This document shows positions 33,675 through 43,712 of a stretch of DNA of 44,315 nucleotides, piece by piece. Under the pieces are notes generated by a model. It was not told where the DNA came from and searched no databases. It saw only the letters and a list, made by a program, of their open reading frames with translations. How positions within the stretch are numbered: position 1 is the stretch's first letter; the number at the start of each line of letters is the position of its first letter. The stretch lies in contig JAAFGX010000026.1 of the NCBI GenBank assembly GCA_010365115.1, forward strand, positions 1-44,315, read 5' to 3'. The position numbers and the translations under genes were made by a program. This DNA comes from Paludibacter sp. (lineage in GTDB: Bacteria > Bacteroidota > Bacteroidia > Bacteroidales > Paludibacteraceae).

Positions 33675-34574
33675 TTATCCTTCTTTTTTAGGAGGAGAAA
33701 CCTTTTTTACCTTCAATATTGAATCAGGTTGCTGTTTTTTTTGAGAATTGTATTTTTTCTGATCTGCCTTTTCAACCATATTTCTCAAACTATCTTGCAA
33801 ATCAGATCTATATTCACGAATAAGTGAAATGCTGTCTATTCTGGCATGAAATGTACCTTTATACACAGAACTACTTAGTAACTCGCCTGATATTGATTTT
33901 ATTTTCAATTTTTTACGAACTGGAATCCGAAAAGTGAAACGACGTAATAAACTATCGTTGTGAGTTTTTTGAATAACGCTGTCAACTTTACCATTAGCAT
34001 AATTGATTCGAAATATAATTTGTGGATTTTTTGACGAATCCTGAGGCGCAATTTGTTGTAAAAAGCGAAGAATATACACATCTCCAAATAATAAACTACT
34101 GTCTTTTATTTCAAATCCCAAACGTGTTCGAATTGAATCTTTGGAATAAACAAAGCGTGTCTCTTTGTTCCAGATATTCTTTTTTACTGTGTAGAATTCT
34201 ATTGAATCAACAGGATGATATTTTCCTTTTTTCACTTCTTCATTTAAAAGTGTCAGTTGAGCAAAAACGTCTTCATATATTTTTGTGTATTTCTTTGGAT
34301 TTTTAGTGTACCAAACAACAGATGAATCAAAGTCAGCTTGTGAAATTTCGTATTTTTCTAATAATGCAGTATAGTATTTATCCTTTTCTCCGTTCTGATT
34401 GTATAATAAGCCATTAGCATCCAACGAGCCGTCCAATTTGTGCATTTCCACTAAAATATCAGTCATTTCGGATTTGCTCAAAACTCCTTTGGGCCTTTCA
34501 TTACAGGCCGAAAAAAACCAAAGAATTACAATCAAGAAAAAATGTTGAAATGATATTTTAGTTAACCGGCTCAT
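33675..34574 (-). CDS. DUF4296 lipoprotein
   Basis: 299 residues. Lipobox FFSAC with C24. The N-terminal half has the DUF4296 pattern (LSKSEMTDILVEMHKLDGSL, YYTALLEKYEISQADFDSSVVWYTKNPK), found in Bacteroidetes. The C-terminal half is a separate beta-rich, then basic low-complexity part ending KKVSPPKKEG. Function unknown. It overlaps lspA by 17 nt. Confidence 0.75.
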   Translation of the reverse strand: MSRLTKISFQHFFLIVILWFFSACNERPKGVLSKSEMTDILVEMHKLDGSLDANGLLYNQNGEKDKYYTALLEKYEISQADFDSSVVWYTKNPKKYTKIYEDVFAQLTLLNEEVKKGKYHPVDSIEFYTVKKNIWNKETRFVYSKDSIRTRLGFEIKDSSLLFGDVYILRFLQQIAPQDSSKNPQIIFRINYANGKVDSVIQKTHNDSLLRRFTFRIPVRKKLKIKSISGELLSSSVYKGTFHARIDSISLIREYRSDLQDSLRNMVEKADQKKYNSQKKQQPDSILKVKKVSPPKKEG

Positions 34575-35163
34575 CCTGTTTTTCTTTTTTTGATTCGAGG
34601 CTATCGTTGAGTTCTTTGCGGTAAAAAAAGAGGATTATAGCCACCGCTACACTAATAGCAGAATCAGCAATATTAAAAATTGGACTAAAAAAAATAGTTT
34701 CGCCAGCACTGTTTTGAATAATTGGAAAATATAACATATCCACCACTTTACCATAAAACAAAGAAGAATAACCCCCACCATAAGGTAAAAAAGTAGCTAC
34801 TTGACCCAAACTATCACTAAAAATAACGCCGTAAAATAACGAATCGAGAATATTTCCTGCGGCACCTGCTAATACCAATGAAATAGTTAGAACGTAACCC
34901 TGACGAACCTCTTTTTTGATAAGCATATGGATATAATAAGCCAACGCTCCCACAGCAACAATTCTAAAGAGAGTAAGAAACAATTTCCCAATAATTTCCA
35001 TGCCGAATGCCATTCCATTATTCTCAATAAAATATATTTTAAACCAACTAAAAACTTCGATATTGTCGCCCAAAGCAAAATTTAGTTTAATATAAATTTT
35101 AGAAGCCTGATCGACAAGCAAAACTAGAAAAATTAAAAGGATTGACTTTTTTGTTATAGACAT
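34558..35163 (-). CDS. lspA: Lipoprotein signal peptidase (signal peptidase II)
   Basis: 201 residues with four membrane segments. Cleaves diacylglyceryl-modified prolipoproteins. The two catalytic aspartates are in GNILDSLFYG and FNIADSAIS. The loop between them is about 40 residues longer than in E. coli and is rich in Gly/Tyr/Phe. The start chosen is the ATG at 35163; a TTG at 35184 lies in a microrepeat. A gene for another lipoprotein (DUF4296) overlaps its 3' end. Confidence 0.93.
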   Translation of the reverse strand: MSITKKSILLIFLVLLVDQASKIYIKLNFALGDNIEVFSWFKIYFIENNGMAFGMEIIGKLFLTLFRIVAVGALAYYIHMLIKKEVRQGYVLTISLVLAGAAGNILDSLFYGVIFSDSLGQVATFLPYGGGYSSLFYGKVVDMLYFPIIQNSAGETIFFSPIFNIADSAISVAVAIILFFYRKELNDSLESKKEKQDEPVN

Positions 35164-35193
35164 TTTTAAATTAAAAATTTGCAATTTACAATT
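35164..35193. repeat. AT-rich microrepeat at the lspA start
   Basis: Units of the AATTTGCAATTTACAATTT type abut the lspA start codon. It is a degenerate member of the gene-border microrepeats. Confidence 0.45.
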
Positions 35194-35229
35194 TCTCTAA
35201 ATGAAAAAGAGCAAATTAAATTAAATACA

Positions 35230-35264
35230 AATTCGGCAACAGACAATTGTCCCGTTGCCGAATT
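35230..35264 (-). terminator. Terminator after the DksA/TraR gene
   Basis: AATTCGGCAAC and GTTGCCGAATT (35230-35240, 35254-35264) form an 11-bp stem. On the minus strand it is followed by TTGTATTT. It separates the DksA-like gene from lspA. Confidence 0.8.
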
Positions 35265-35281
35265 AATTATGATTCGTTTGA

Positions 35282-35659
35282 TTATTTTTTATCGTTTTTT
35301 GCTTCTATGCTTAACGTGGCGTGTGGAACTGCCCGCAAACGCTCTTTAGGAATCAACTTTCCTGTTTCGCGGCAAATACCATAAGTTTTATTTTCAATGC
35401 GAATCAAAGCCGATTGTAAATGTTGTATAAACTTCATTTGTCGTTGAGCAAGTCGTCCCGACTCTTCCTTTGAAAGCGTAGCTGCACCCTCTTCCAACAC
35501 TTTGAAGGTTGGTGAGGTATCCATTACATCATTTCCATCTAAATTGGTTATGCCATTGCGCAACGCTTCGTATTCTTTCTGAGCTTTATCAAGCTTTACG
35601 GAGATGAGTTGACGAAATTCGTCTAATTCAACATCCGTGTATCTGGTTTTCTCCGCCAT
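35282..35659 (-). CDS. DksA/TraR-type transcription factor, cysteine-poor
   Basis: 125 residues. Coiled-coil N-terminal half, then the DksA finger region YGICRETGKLIPKERLRAVPHA. Of the four zinc cysteines of classic DksA only C96 remains, as in many Bacteroidetes members. Such proteins bind in the RNA polymerase secondary channel and act with ppGpp or alone. Single-gene unit with a terminator. Confidence 0.88.
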   Translation of the reverse strand: MAEKTRYTDVELDEFRQLISVKLDKAQKEYEALRNGITNLDGNDVMDTSPTFKVLEEGAATLSKEESGRLAQRQMKFIQHLQSALIRIENKTYGICRETGKLIPKERLRAVPHATLSIEAKNDKK

Positions 35660-35883
35660 AGCTTTTTTTTTAGAGGTTTATAAAGTATATTTCACATTAA
35701 ACAAATGTTTTTATGTGATTCTAATAATGCCTGCGAAAATAAGAATTTTGTTTCAGTTAAACAATTATTTTTGCAATTATATTTTAATAATTATGAAAGA
35801 AATTTACAATTTGATGATCTACACAAAGCACAATTTATTTAGTTCATCAATTTAATTGTTATCAAATTCTCTTTATCAATCAC

Positions 35884-38800
35884 TTACACCTTTTTTACAG
35901 AAACTTTCACAATATAATCGTCAAACTCAAGCTCTGTGGCATCAGTGATATTTGAAGACAGCAAAACTGAATTTGCCAACGTTTGAGTTGCAATATAGCC
36001 TGCATATTCATTAACAGCTTCATTTATTTCATCGCGAGATTCAATTTCAACCACAATTTTATCAACAATTTCATAACCATTTGATTTCCTGATATTTTGA
36101 ATTCGATTTACTAATTCGCGAGCAATACCTTCACGGAGTAATGCATCTGTGATTGTAATATCAAGTGCCACAGTAAGTTTACCCTCGTTGGCAACTAACC
36201 ATCCCGGCATATCTTCGGTAATGATTTCTACATCTTCTGGAGTCAATTCAACTTCACCGGTTGCTAATGTCATCAGATATTTACCGTTTTGTTCAATTTC
36301 TGCTATTTCATGGTTCCCAAAAGAGTTCATTACTTGTGCAATTTCTTTCATTTGTTTGCCATATTTTTTTCCCAATGTTTTAAAATTTGGTTTAATTTTT
36401 TTTACCAAATTTTTCATATCATTGTCCGGTGAAATAACTTCCAGTTCTTTCACGTTTACTTCTGCCTTTACCAAATCGGCAATATAGCTTAATTGCTTGA
36501 AGGTTATTTCGTCGGGTGCAGGCACAACGGCTTTTGTAAGTGGCTGGCGAACTTTTTTGTCGGCTTTACGGCGTAATGCCAATATCATCGAAGAAGTTTG
36601 TTGTGCCAATTGCATACATTCTTCCAAATTGCTATCAATCAACGATTCATCGAAATCCGGGAAATCTGCCAGATGAACTGACTCCGTTTTATCTTTTCCA
36701 GTAACAGCATTTAGATCCAGAAACAATTGGTCTGCAAAGAATGGAGCAATTGGAGCCATAAGTCTTGCAACTGTTTCCAAACAAGTGTAAAGCGTTTGAT
36801 ACGCAGAAATTTTATCTTCATTGTATTCTCCTCCCCAGTAGCGTTTTCGATTTAAACGGACATACCAGTTGCTCAGGTTTTCGCCTACAAAATCAGAAAT
36901 GGCACGTCCTGCACGAGTCGGCTCGTAGGTTTCATAATATTCTGTTACATCTTTCACCAAGGTATTCAACAATGAAATAATCCATCGGTCGATTTCCGAA
37001 CGTTTTTCCATAGGAATTTCAGCTTCAGCGTAGATGAATTTGTCTACATTGGCATAAAGTGAAAAGAATGAATAGGTATTGTAAAGTGTTCCGAAAAATT
37101 TACGACGAACTTCTTCCACGCCTTCAATATCAAATTTCAAATTATCCCAAGGCGATGCATTGGTCATCATGTACCAACGAAGCGGGTCGGAACCATATTT
37201 TTCGATGGCAGAAAATGGATCAACCCCATTTCCTAGTCGTTTCGACATTTTATTGCCGTTTTTATCAAGAACCAAACCGTTTGAAATAACATTTTTGAAT
37301 GCTACCGAACCACGAACCATTGTACTGATGGCATGAAGTGTAAAAAACCAACCTCTCGTTTGATCCACGCCTTCAGAAATAAAGTCGGCAGGAAAATTTG
37401 TTTGATTATCAATCATCTCCTTATTTTCAAATGGATAATGCAATTGGGCATAAGGCATTGCGCCAGAATCAAACCAAACATCAATAAGATCCAGTTCTCG
37501 TTTCATCGGCTTTCCAGTTTTTGAAACCAGAACAATGCCATCTACATACGGACGGTGTAAATCGATATTTTTTACAGAATAATTATCTGCTGTATTTTCA
37601 CCAACTTTAAAATTTTTGTATGGATTTTCAGCCATAAATCCTGCGGTAATTGATTTTCCGATCTCCAAAATCAATTCTTCAACAGATCCGATGCAGATTT
37701 CTTCTGTTCCATCTTCACTGCGCCAAATAGGAAGCGGTGTTCCCCAATAGCGACTACGGCTCAAGTTCCAGTCTTGCAGATTTTCCAGCCATTTTCCAAA
37801 ACGGCCTGTTCCTGTAGAAACGGGTTTCCAATTTATGGTATCATTCAACGCCATCATTTCTTCGCGACAAGCCGTTGTTTTTACGAACCAACTGTCTAAC
37901 GGATAATATAATACCGGTTTATCTGTTCGCCAGCAATGTGGATAACTGTGTATATGTTTTTCAATTTTAAATGCTAAACCTTGTAGCTTCAACATTACAC
38001 AAAGATCAACATCCAAGGTTGAATCTTCTTCTGTAAGACTAGTGTCGTAAGCATTTTTCACAAATCGACCTGCATATTCCGAATATAATTCCGTGTTAAC
38101 ATTGGATGTCACAAAATCGGAACTTAAATCTTCTATTTTAAAGAATTTTCCAGTTCTATCCACCATTGGTTGGCGATTTCCATCCTTGTCAATCAATAAC
38201 AATGCAGGAACACCATTTTGTTTAGCTACACGGTCATCATCTGCTCCAAAAGTAGGAGCAATATGCACAATTCCTGTTCCGTCTTCGGTAGTAACAAAAT
38301 CGCCGGTGATAACTTTGAAAGCGCCTTCACCAGGATTTACCCAAGGAATAAGTTGCTCGTATTCAATTCCTTCCAAATCTGCACCTTTTTTTCGGTCGAT
38401 TATTTCAAACTCATTTTTACCAATTACAGATTCGAGTAAGTTCTCAGCAAAAATAAGATTGCATTCACTTTTAGTATATGGATTATGTGTTTTTACTTTA
38501 ATATAATCTATGTTAGAACCAACACATAAGGCTGTATTAGAAGGCAATGTCCATGGAGTTGTTGTCCATGCCAAAAAATAAGTATTCTCTTCGCTTTTGA
38601 GCTTAAACTGTGCTACACAAGTGGTGTCTTTTACATCGCGATAGCAACCTGGCTGGTTGAGTTCGTGCGTAGAAAGTCCGGTTCCGGCAGCAGGCGAAAA
38701 AGGTTGAATAGTATAACCTTTATAAAGTAAGTTTTTATTGTAGAGTTGTTTAAGCAACCACCACAGCGATTCGATGTAACGATTGTCGTATGTTATATAC

Positions 38801-39243
38801 GGATCGTTCATATCCACCCAATAGCCCATTTTGGTTGTCAGGTCTTCCCATTCTTTGGTGTATTTCAACACATCGTGGCGACAAGCAGCATTGTAATCGT
38901 CCACGCTGATTGTTTTACCAATGTCTTCCTTTGTAATCCCCAATGCTTTTTCTACTCCAAGTTCCACCGGAAGTCCGTGCGTATCCCAACCGGCTTTTCG
39001 TTTTACCTGAAAGCCCTGCATGGTTTTATAACGGCAAAAAACATCCTTAATGGTACGTCCCATCACATGATGAATACCCGGCAAGCCGTTTGCCGAAGGT
39101 GGTCCTTCATAAAATACGAAAGATGGTTTGCCCTCGCGGGTTTCAATACTTTTATGGAAAACATCAAGTTCATCCCAACGTTTCAACAATTGTTTGTTTA
39201 CATCGGATAAATTAAGTCCGGAATATTCTTTAAATTTTTTCAT
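35884..39243 (-). CDS. ileS: Isoleucyl-tRNA synthetase
   Basis: 1119 residues, the long type. The HIGH motif is GIHH in SANGLPGIHHVMGR; the KMSKS motif is KMSKRLGN. The CP1 editing domain is intact (TTPWTLPSNTAL). LDVWFDSGAMPYAQ is the usual region before the KMSKS loop. A further upstream start (39321) overlaps the promoter side; the ATG at 39243 gives the conserved MKKFKEYSGLNL start. Confidence 0.97.
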   Translation of the reverse strand: MKKFKEYSGLNLSDVNKQLLKRWDELDVFHKSIETREGKPSFVFYEGPPSANGLPGIHHVMGRTIKDVFCRYKTMQGFQVKRKAGWDTHGLPVELGVEKALGITKEDIGKTISVDDYNAACRHDVLKYTKEWEDLTTKMGYWVDMNDPYITYDNRYIESLWWLLKQLYNKNLLYKGYTIQPFSPAAGTGLSTHELNQPGCYRDVKDTTCVAQFKLKSEENTYFLAWTTTPWTLPSNTALCVGSNIDYIKVKTHNPYTKSECNLIFAENLLESVIGKNEFEIIDRKKGADLEGIEYEQLIPWVNPGEGAFKVITGDFVTTEDGTGIVHIAPTFGADDDRVAKQNGVPALLLIDKDGNRQPMVDRTGKFFKIEDLSSDFVTSNVNTELYSEYAGRFVKNAYDTSLTEEDSTLDVDLCVMLKLQGLAFKIEKHIHSYPHCWRTDKPVLYYPLDSWFVKTTACREEMMALNDTINWKPVSTGTGRFGKWLENLQDWNLSRSRYWGTPLPIWRSEDGTEEICIGSVEELILEIGKSITAGFMAENPYKNFKVGENTADNYSVKNIDLHRPYVDGIVLVSKTGKPMKRELDLIDVWFDSGAMPYAQLHYPFENKEMIDNQTNFPADFISEGVDQTRGWFFTLHAISTMVRGSVAFKNVISNGLVLDKNGNKMSKRLGNGVDPFSAIEKYGSDPLRWYMMTNASPWDNLKFDIEGVEEVRRKFFGTLYNTYSFFSLYANVDKFIYAEAEIPMEKRSEIDRWIISLLNTLVKDVTEYYETYEPTRAGRAISDFVGENLSNWYVRLNRKRYWGGEYNEDKISAYQTLYTCLETVARLMAPIAPFFADQLFLDLNAVTGKDKTESVHLADFPDFDESLIDSNLEECMQLAQQTSSMILALRRKADKKVRQPLTKAVVPAPDEITFKQLSYIADLVKAEVNVKELEVISPDNDMKNLVKKIKPNFKTLGKKYGKQMKEIAQVMNSFGNHEIAEIEQNGKYLMTLATGEVELTPEDVEIITEDMPGWLVANEGKLTVALDITITDALLREGIARELVNRIQNIRKSNGYEIVDKIVVEIESRDEINEAVNEYAGYIATQTLANSVLLSSNITDATELEFDDYIVKVSVKKV

Positions 39244-39338
39244 TAGAAAATACAAATTTAATCTTACTACGTTCATTGAGAATATATTTCTGTACATTCT
39301 TTCAATAAACGAATCAACCAATAACTAATTCAGGGGTG

Positions 39339-39346
39339 CAAAATTA
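39339..39346 (-). promoter_or_regulatory. Promoter -7 box of ileS
   Basis: TAATTTTG followed by CACC on the minus strand, an exact TAnnTTTG match, 95 nt upstream of the ileS ATG. The leader of about 90 nt has no recognised T-box or other riboswitch. Confidence 0.55.
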
Positions 39347-39420
39347 CAAAAAATAACTGGAAACAGAAAGTGAAATCATGAATGAATATTTAAGACATTT
39401 ATGATTCAATTATCTAATAA

Positions 39421-39454
39421 AATAAGCCACTAACGAATTCGATAGTGGCTTATT
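39421..39454 (-). terminator. Terminator after pgi
   Basis: AATAAGCCACTA (39421-39432) pairs with TAGTGGCTTATT (39443-39454), 12 bp with a 10-nt loop, followed on the minus strand by TTATTAG. It ends the pgi transcript before ileS. Confidence 0.75.
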
Positions 39455-39492
39455 ATATTTCGAAAAATGTGTCGACTCTATGTCAACTCATT

Positions 39493-40836
39493 TTATAATC
39501 TTGCTTTAATTGCTTTTGTTTCGGCTTCGAAACCGGGTTTTTCCAACAAAGCAAACATGTTTTTCTTATACGCTTCAACACCAGGTTGATCAAATGGATT
39601 AACGCCTAATAAATAGCCACTTATACCACAAGCTTTTTCGAAGAAGTAGAGTAATTCACCTAAATAATACTCATTTAATTGTGGTAATTCTATTTTTAAA
39701 TTTGGAACTCCACCATCGATATGAGCAATCATTGTTCCCAATTCTGCCATTTTATTTACTTCATCTACACGTTTTCCTGCAAGAAAGTTTAAACCATCCA
39801 AATTATCGGCTGAAGTAGGGAATATCTTTGTATAATTACTTTCCTGAATCGAAATTACAGTTTCGAAAATTGTACGCTCGCCTTCCTGAATCCATTGACC
39901 CATAGAGTGTAAATCGGAAGTAAGATCAACAGAAGCAGGAAAAATTCCCAAATTGTCTTTTCCTTCGCTTTCGCCGTAAAGTTGTTTCCACCATTCACCG
40001 ATAAAGTGTAATTTAGGATGAAAATTCACAAGAATTTCAATTTTTTTTCCACTTTTATATAATTCATTACGAACTGCAGCATATTGAGCAGCAGGATTTT
40101 CTTCGAATGATGTTTCCAAACCACATTTTGTTTCCATTGTTGATGCTCCAGCTACTAACTGACGAATATCAAACCCGGCAACTGCTATAGGAAGCAAACC
40201 GACTGGTGTTAAAAATGAGTAACGTCCACCAATATTATCTTCAATTACATAGGTTTTGTAACCTTCCTGAACAGCCAACGTGCGCAAAGCTCCACGTGCT
40301 TTATCAGTGACTGCAACAATTAGTTTTTGAGCAGCCTCTTTTCCTTGTTGTTCTTCCAATTGTGATTTCAAAAGACGAAAAGCCAATGCAGGTTCGGTAG
40401 TAGTTCCAGATTTTGATATAGAAATGATACCAAACTTTTTGTTTTTCAACAATTCCTGTAATTCATAAAGGTAATCTTCGCCAATATTTTGTCCGGCATA
40501 AACCACCGCCGGTGATTTACGTTCTGTTTGCAACCAATCAAAGCTATTTGAAAGGGCGTCAATAACAGCTTTTGCTCCTAAATAACTTCCACCAATTCCA
40601 ATAATAACAACCACTTCGCAATTATCACGAAGAATTTTTGCAGTATTTTCCAAATCGCTTAACTGTGCATCATCAATTGATGATGGTAAATTTAACCAAC
40701 CCAAAAAATCACTTCCTTTACCTGTTCCATTATGTAAGGCAGCATTTGCAGCAGCTACTTCTGATTTGTAGCCGGCTACATTTTGTTCGGATACAAATCT
40801 AAACGCTTTGTCGATAGATAATTTAATATTTTTCAT
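39493..40836 (-). CDS. pgi: Glucose-6-phosphate isomerase
   Basis: 447 residues, the shorter bacterial type. SIS fold with [11 protein letters not shown] and [26 protein letters not shown] is the family signature. It interconverts glucose-6-phosphate and fructose-6-phosphate in the cytosol. It follows gpsA on the same strand with only a microrepeat between, so a gpsA-pgi transcript is likely. Confidence 0.97.
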   Translation of the reverse strand: MKNIKLSIDKAFRFVSEQNVAGYKSEVAAANAALHNGTGKGSDFLGWLNLPSSIDDAQLSDLENTAKILRDNCEVVVIIGIGGSYLGAKAVIDALSNSFDWLQTERKSPAVVYAGQNIGEDYLYELQELLKNKKFGIISISKSGTTTEPALAFRLLKSQLEEQQGKEAAQKLIVAVTDKARGALRTLAVQEGYKTYVIEDNIGGRYSFLTPVGLLPIAVAGFDIRQLVAGASTMETKCGLETSFEENPAAQYAAVRNELYKSGKKIEILVNFHPKLHFIGEWWKQLYGESEGKDNLGIFPASVDLTSDLHSMGQWIQEGERTIFETVISIQESNYTKIFPTSADNLDGLNFLAGKRVDEVNKMAELGTMIAHIDGGVPNLKIELPQLNEYYLGELLYFFEKACGISGYLLGVNPFDQPGVEAYKKNMFALLEKPGFEAETKAIKARL

Positions 40837-40841
40837 CTTAT

Positions 40842-40881
40842 AATTATGAATTATGAATTTTCAATTATGAATTATGAATTA
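40842..40881. repeat. AT-rich microrepeat between gpsA and pgi
   Basis: The unit AATTATGA(ATT) is repeated about four times with one TTTTCAATT variant. It fills the gap between the gpsA stop and the pgi start and includes the gpsA stop codon. Confidence 0.75.
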
Positions 40882-41874
40882 TTTAAGTTTTTCCGTCAAT
40901 TTTCTAATTTCCATAATTGGCGAGCAGCGATTATAGAGGATCTCGTAAACGGAATCAACAATTGGCATATTTATTTGATATTTTTCGTTTATTTCATGAA
41001 TACACTTGGTGGCATAGTACCCTTCAGCAATCATTTCCATTTCTATCTGTGCTGTTTTTACAGAATATCCTTTTCCAATCATAGTTCCAAATAGTCGGTT
41101 ACGACTAAATTTAGAATATGCGGTCACCAATAAATCGCCTAAATAAGCTGATTCATTAATATCACGGTGCAAAGGATTTGTAGCATTGCAAAACCGATTC
41201 ATTTCCTGTATTGCATTAGATATTAGTACTGCCTGAAAATTATCGCCATATTTTAAACCATGGCAAATTCCTGCAGCAATTGAATAAATATTCTTCATTA
41301 CGGATGAATATTCAATACCCAAAATATCATCGCTAATTGAAGTACGAATAAAACTTGAAGCGAACTTTTGTGCTAACATGCGTGCTTTCTCACGCGAACT
41401 ACAACCAAAAGTCAAATATGATAAGCGTTCCAGAGCCACTTCCTCAGCATGACATGGTCCTGCTAATACGGCAATATTATCTTTTGGAACGCCATAATAC
41501 TCTTCAAAATAATCAGAAATAATCAGATTTTCATCTGGCACAATTCCTTTTATAGCCGATACAATAATCTTATTGTCAAGTTTACGTCTTAATTTCTTTA
41601 AATGTTGTTTCAGAAAAGGAGAAGGAGTTGCAAATATCAAAATATCAGATGTGCGAACCAACTTATTAATATCGTTAGTAAAATGAATCCGATCTGTGTC
41701 GAATTTCACTCCTGTTAGATAGGATGGATTTTTACTTAACCGGATAAATTCATCAATTTGCTCCTGACGGCGCATGTACCAATTGATTTCTTCTGCATTT
41801 GTAAGTGCTATTTTTGCAATAGCTGTTGCCCAACTACCGCCACCAATTACACCTATCTTACTTTTATCGTTCAT
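40879..41874 (-). CDS. gpsA: Glycerol-3-phosphate dehydrogenase [NAD(P)+]
   Basis: 331 residues. Makes sn-glycerol-3-phosphate for phospholipids. Rossmann motif GVIGGGSWATAIAK at the start; substrate-binding lysine region VMKNIYSIAAG and GDLLVTAYSKFSRNRLFG. Its last codon lies in an AT-rich microrepeat, so the C-terminal residues may have been changed by repeat growth. lysS lies 80 nt upstream and could be cotranscribed. Confidence 0.95.
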   Translation of the reverse strand: MNDKSKIGVIGGGSWATAIAKIALTNAEEINWYMRRQEQIDEFIRLSKNPSYLTGVKFDTDRIHFTNDINKLVRTSDILIFATPSPFLKQHLKKLRRKLDNKIIVSAIKGIVPDENLIISDYFEEYYGVPKDNIAVLAGPCHAEEVALERLSYLTFGCSSREKARMLAQKFASSFIRTSISDDILGIEYSSVMKNIYSIAAGICHGLKYGDNFQAVLISNAIQEMNRFCNATNPLHRDINESAYLGDLLVTAYSKFSRNRLFGTMIGKGYSVKTAQIEMEMIAEGYYATKCIHEINEKYQINMPIVDSVYEILYNRCSPIMEIRKLTEKLK

Positions 41875-41889
41875 TTTTTAAAGATTTTA

Positions 41890-41917
41890 GAACCAAGAAT
41901 CAAGATTCAAGACCCAA
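41890..41917. repeat. Heptamer repeat (GANNCAA x4) between lysS and gpsA
   Basis: Four contiguous 7-nt units GAACCAA, GAATCAA, GATTCAA, GACCCAA. Read on the other strand they are TTGNNTC, the same family as the eight-unit array at 25934-25989. Confidence 0.8.
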
Positions 41918-41954
41918 AACAATTTTCTTATTAACAAATTATCCAATTAACTTT

Positions 41955-43676
41955 CTATGCTTTAGCAATCCACTCTCCTACTTCCTCTTTTGTGGGATTA
42001 GTCAGTTCCATTTTATGTTTTTTGTTCAATCCGCAAATATCCTGATGAAATTTATTTGGATTCAATCCTTTTAAATTTTCAACCATCACAATCCCAGCTT
42101 TTTGTAACACTTCAACCCAAACCTCAGGGACTCCGAGCGCCACAAATTTTTCAGGACTATCTTTTTTTGCCACTTTTTCAGCTTTCATTTGAGGAAAGAA
42201 AAGGACTTCCTGAATAGCAACCTGACCTGTAATCAACATTACTAACCGATCCATTCCAATTCCCATTCCAGAAGTTGGTGGCATACCATATTCCAACGAA
42301 CGAACAAAATCCATATCAATAAACATGGCTTCATCATCGCCTTTTTCGCTGAGTTTGAGTTGTTCCTGAAAACGTCCTAACTGATCAATTGGGTCATTCA
42401 ATTCGGAATAAGCATTGGCAAGTTCTTTTCCATTTACCATCAATTCGAAACGTTCGGTTAGTTCCGGATTATCGCGGTGGCGCTTGCACAATGGTGACAT
42501 TTCGCGAGGATAATCGGTAACAAATGTAGGTTGAATGTAATTACCTTCGCATTTTTCACCAAATATTTCGTCAATCATTTTGCCTTTTCCCATTGTTTCG
42601 TCAGCTTCTATGTGCAATTGTTTGCACACATCACGAAGTTGCACTTCATCCATCCCATTAATATCAATGCCTGTATATTCTTTGATGGCATCAATCATGG
42701 TAATACGTTTGAAAGGTGTTTTAAAACTAATGGTTTTTTCACCTACAGTTATTTCGTTGGTTCCATTCACGTCCATACAGATTTTTTCAATCATATTCTC
42801 AGTGAAAGTCATCATCCAGTTGTAGTCTTTATAAGCTACATATATTTCCATGGCTGTAAACTCGGGATTGTGTGTGCGGTCCATCCCTTCATTTCGGAAG
42901 TTTTTGGAAAATTCATATACGCCTTCAAAACCTCCTACAATAAGTCTTTTCAGATATAATTCGTCAGCAACACGAAGATAAAGTGGCATATCCAATGCAT
43001 TGTGATGCGTTGTAAATGGACGCGCAGATGCTCCACCTGGGATGGATTGTAAGATTGGAGTTTCAACTTCTACGTACCCTTCTGCATTAAAATAATCGCG
43101 CATCGATTGATATACTTTAGTGCGTTTCATGAAAATATCTTTTACACCTTCATTCACCACTAAATCAACATAACGTTGGCGATACCGTTGTTCAGGATCT
43201 TCGAAAGCATCGAAAGCAACACCATCTTTATATTTAACAATAGGAAGTGGTCGAAGTGCTTTACTAAGAACAGTAAGTTCTTGTGTATGAATACTTATTT
43301 CGCCAGTTTGAGTACGGAAAACAAAACCTTTTATTCCCACAAAATCACCAATATCCAATAAGCGCTTAAAAACTGTATTGTACATTTCGGGCTGCGCTTC
43401 TGTATTTATGTCATCGCGACTAATATATACCTGAATTCGTCCTTTAGAGTCCTGAAGTTCAATGAAAGAAGCTTTTCCCATGATGCGGCGACTCATAATA
43501 CGACCGGCAACACAAACTTGCTTTCCGCTTTCTTCGTCTTTAAATTCCGCTTTTATATCGATTGAAAATGCATTGGTGGGGTAAAGTGCTGCGGGATAAG
43601 GGTCAATGCCCAAATTTCGTAATTCGTCCAGACTCTGACGTCTAAATTGTTCTTGTTCACTAAGTTCTATACTCAT
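41955..43676 (-). CDS. lysS: Lysyl-tRNA synthetase (class II)
   Basis: 573 residues. Anticodon-binding OB domain (about 60-165) then the class II catalytic core: motif 2 FRNEGMDRTHNPEFTAME, motif 3 GMGIGMDRLVML. The chain is about 65 residues longer than E. coli LysS; the extra C-terminal part (AEKVAKKDSPEKF... onward) is seen in other Bacteroidetes. ATG at 43676 chosen; the upstream frame overlaps the promoter. Confidence 0.97.
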   Translation of the reverse strand: MSIELSEQEQFRRQSLDELRNLGIDPYPAALYPTNAFSIDIKAEFKDEESGKQVCVAGRIMSRRIMGKASFIELQDSKGRIQVYISRDDINTEAQPEMYNTVFKRLLDIGDFVGIKGFVFRTQTGEISIHTQELTVLSKALRPLPIVKYKDGVAFDAFEDPEQRYRQRYVDLVVNEGVKDIFMKRTKVYQSMRDYFNAEGYVEVETPILQSIPGGASARPFTTHHNALDMPLYLRVADELYLKRLIVGGFEGVYEFSKNFRNEGMDRTHNPEFTAMEIYVAYKDYNWMMTFTENMIEKICMDVNGTNEITVGEKTISFKTPFKRITMIDAIKEYTGIDINGMDEVQLRDVCKQLHIEADETMGKGKMIDEIFGEKCEGNYIQPTFVTDYPREMSPLCKRHRDNPELTERFELMVNGKELANAYSELNDPIDQLGRFQEQLKLSEKGDDEAMFIDMDFVRSLEYGMPPTSGMGIGMDRLVMLITGQVAIQEVLFFPQMKAEKVAKKDSPEKFVALGVPEVWVEVLQKAGIVMVENLKGLNPNKFHQDICGLNKKHKMELTNPTKEEVGEWIAKA

Positions 43677-43701
43677 AATCTTATTTATATACAAATTGCT
43701 G

Positions 43702-43709
43702 CAAAAGTA
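43702..43709 (-). promoter_or_regulatory. Promoter -7 box of lysS
   Basis: TACTTTTG followed by CAGC on the minus strand, an exact TAnnTTTG match, 25 nt upstream of the lysS ATG. A second possible box (TAAATTTG, around 43838-43850) lies further upstream. Confidence 0.55.
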
Positions 43710-43712
43710 CAA

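Noticed and set aside
38093..38506. 137-codon open frame antisense to ileS
   Set aside because: Shadow of ileS; no independent evidence.
39244..39338. Possible T-box or other riboswitch in the ileS leader
   Set aside because: The leader of about 90 nt has no conserved T-box core or terminator/antiterminator pair.
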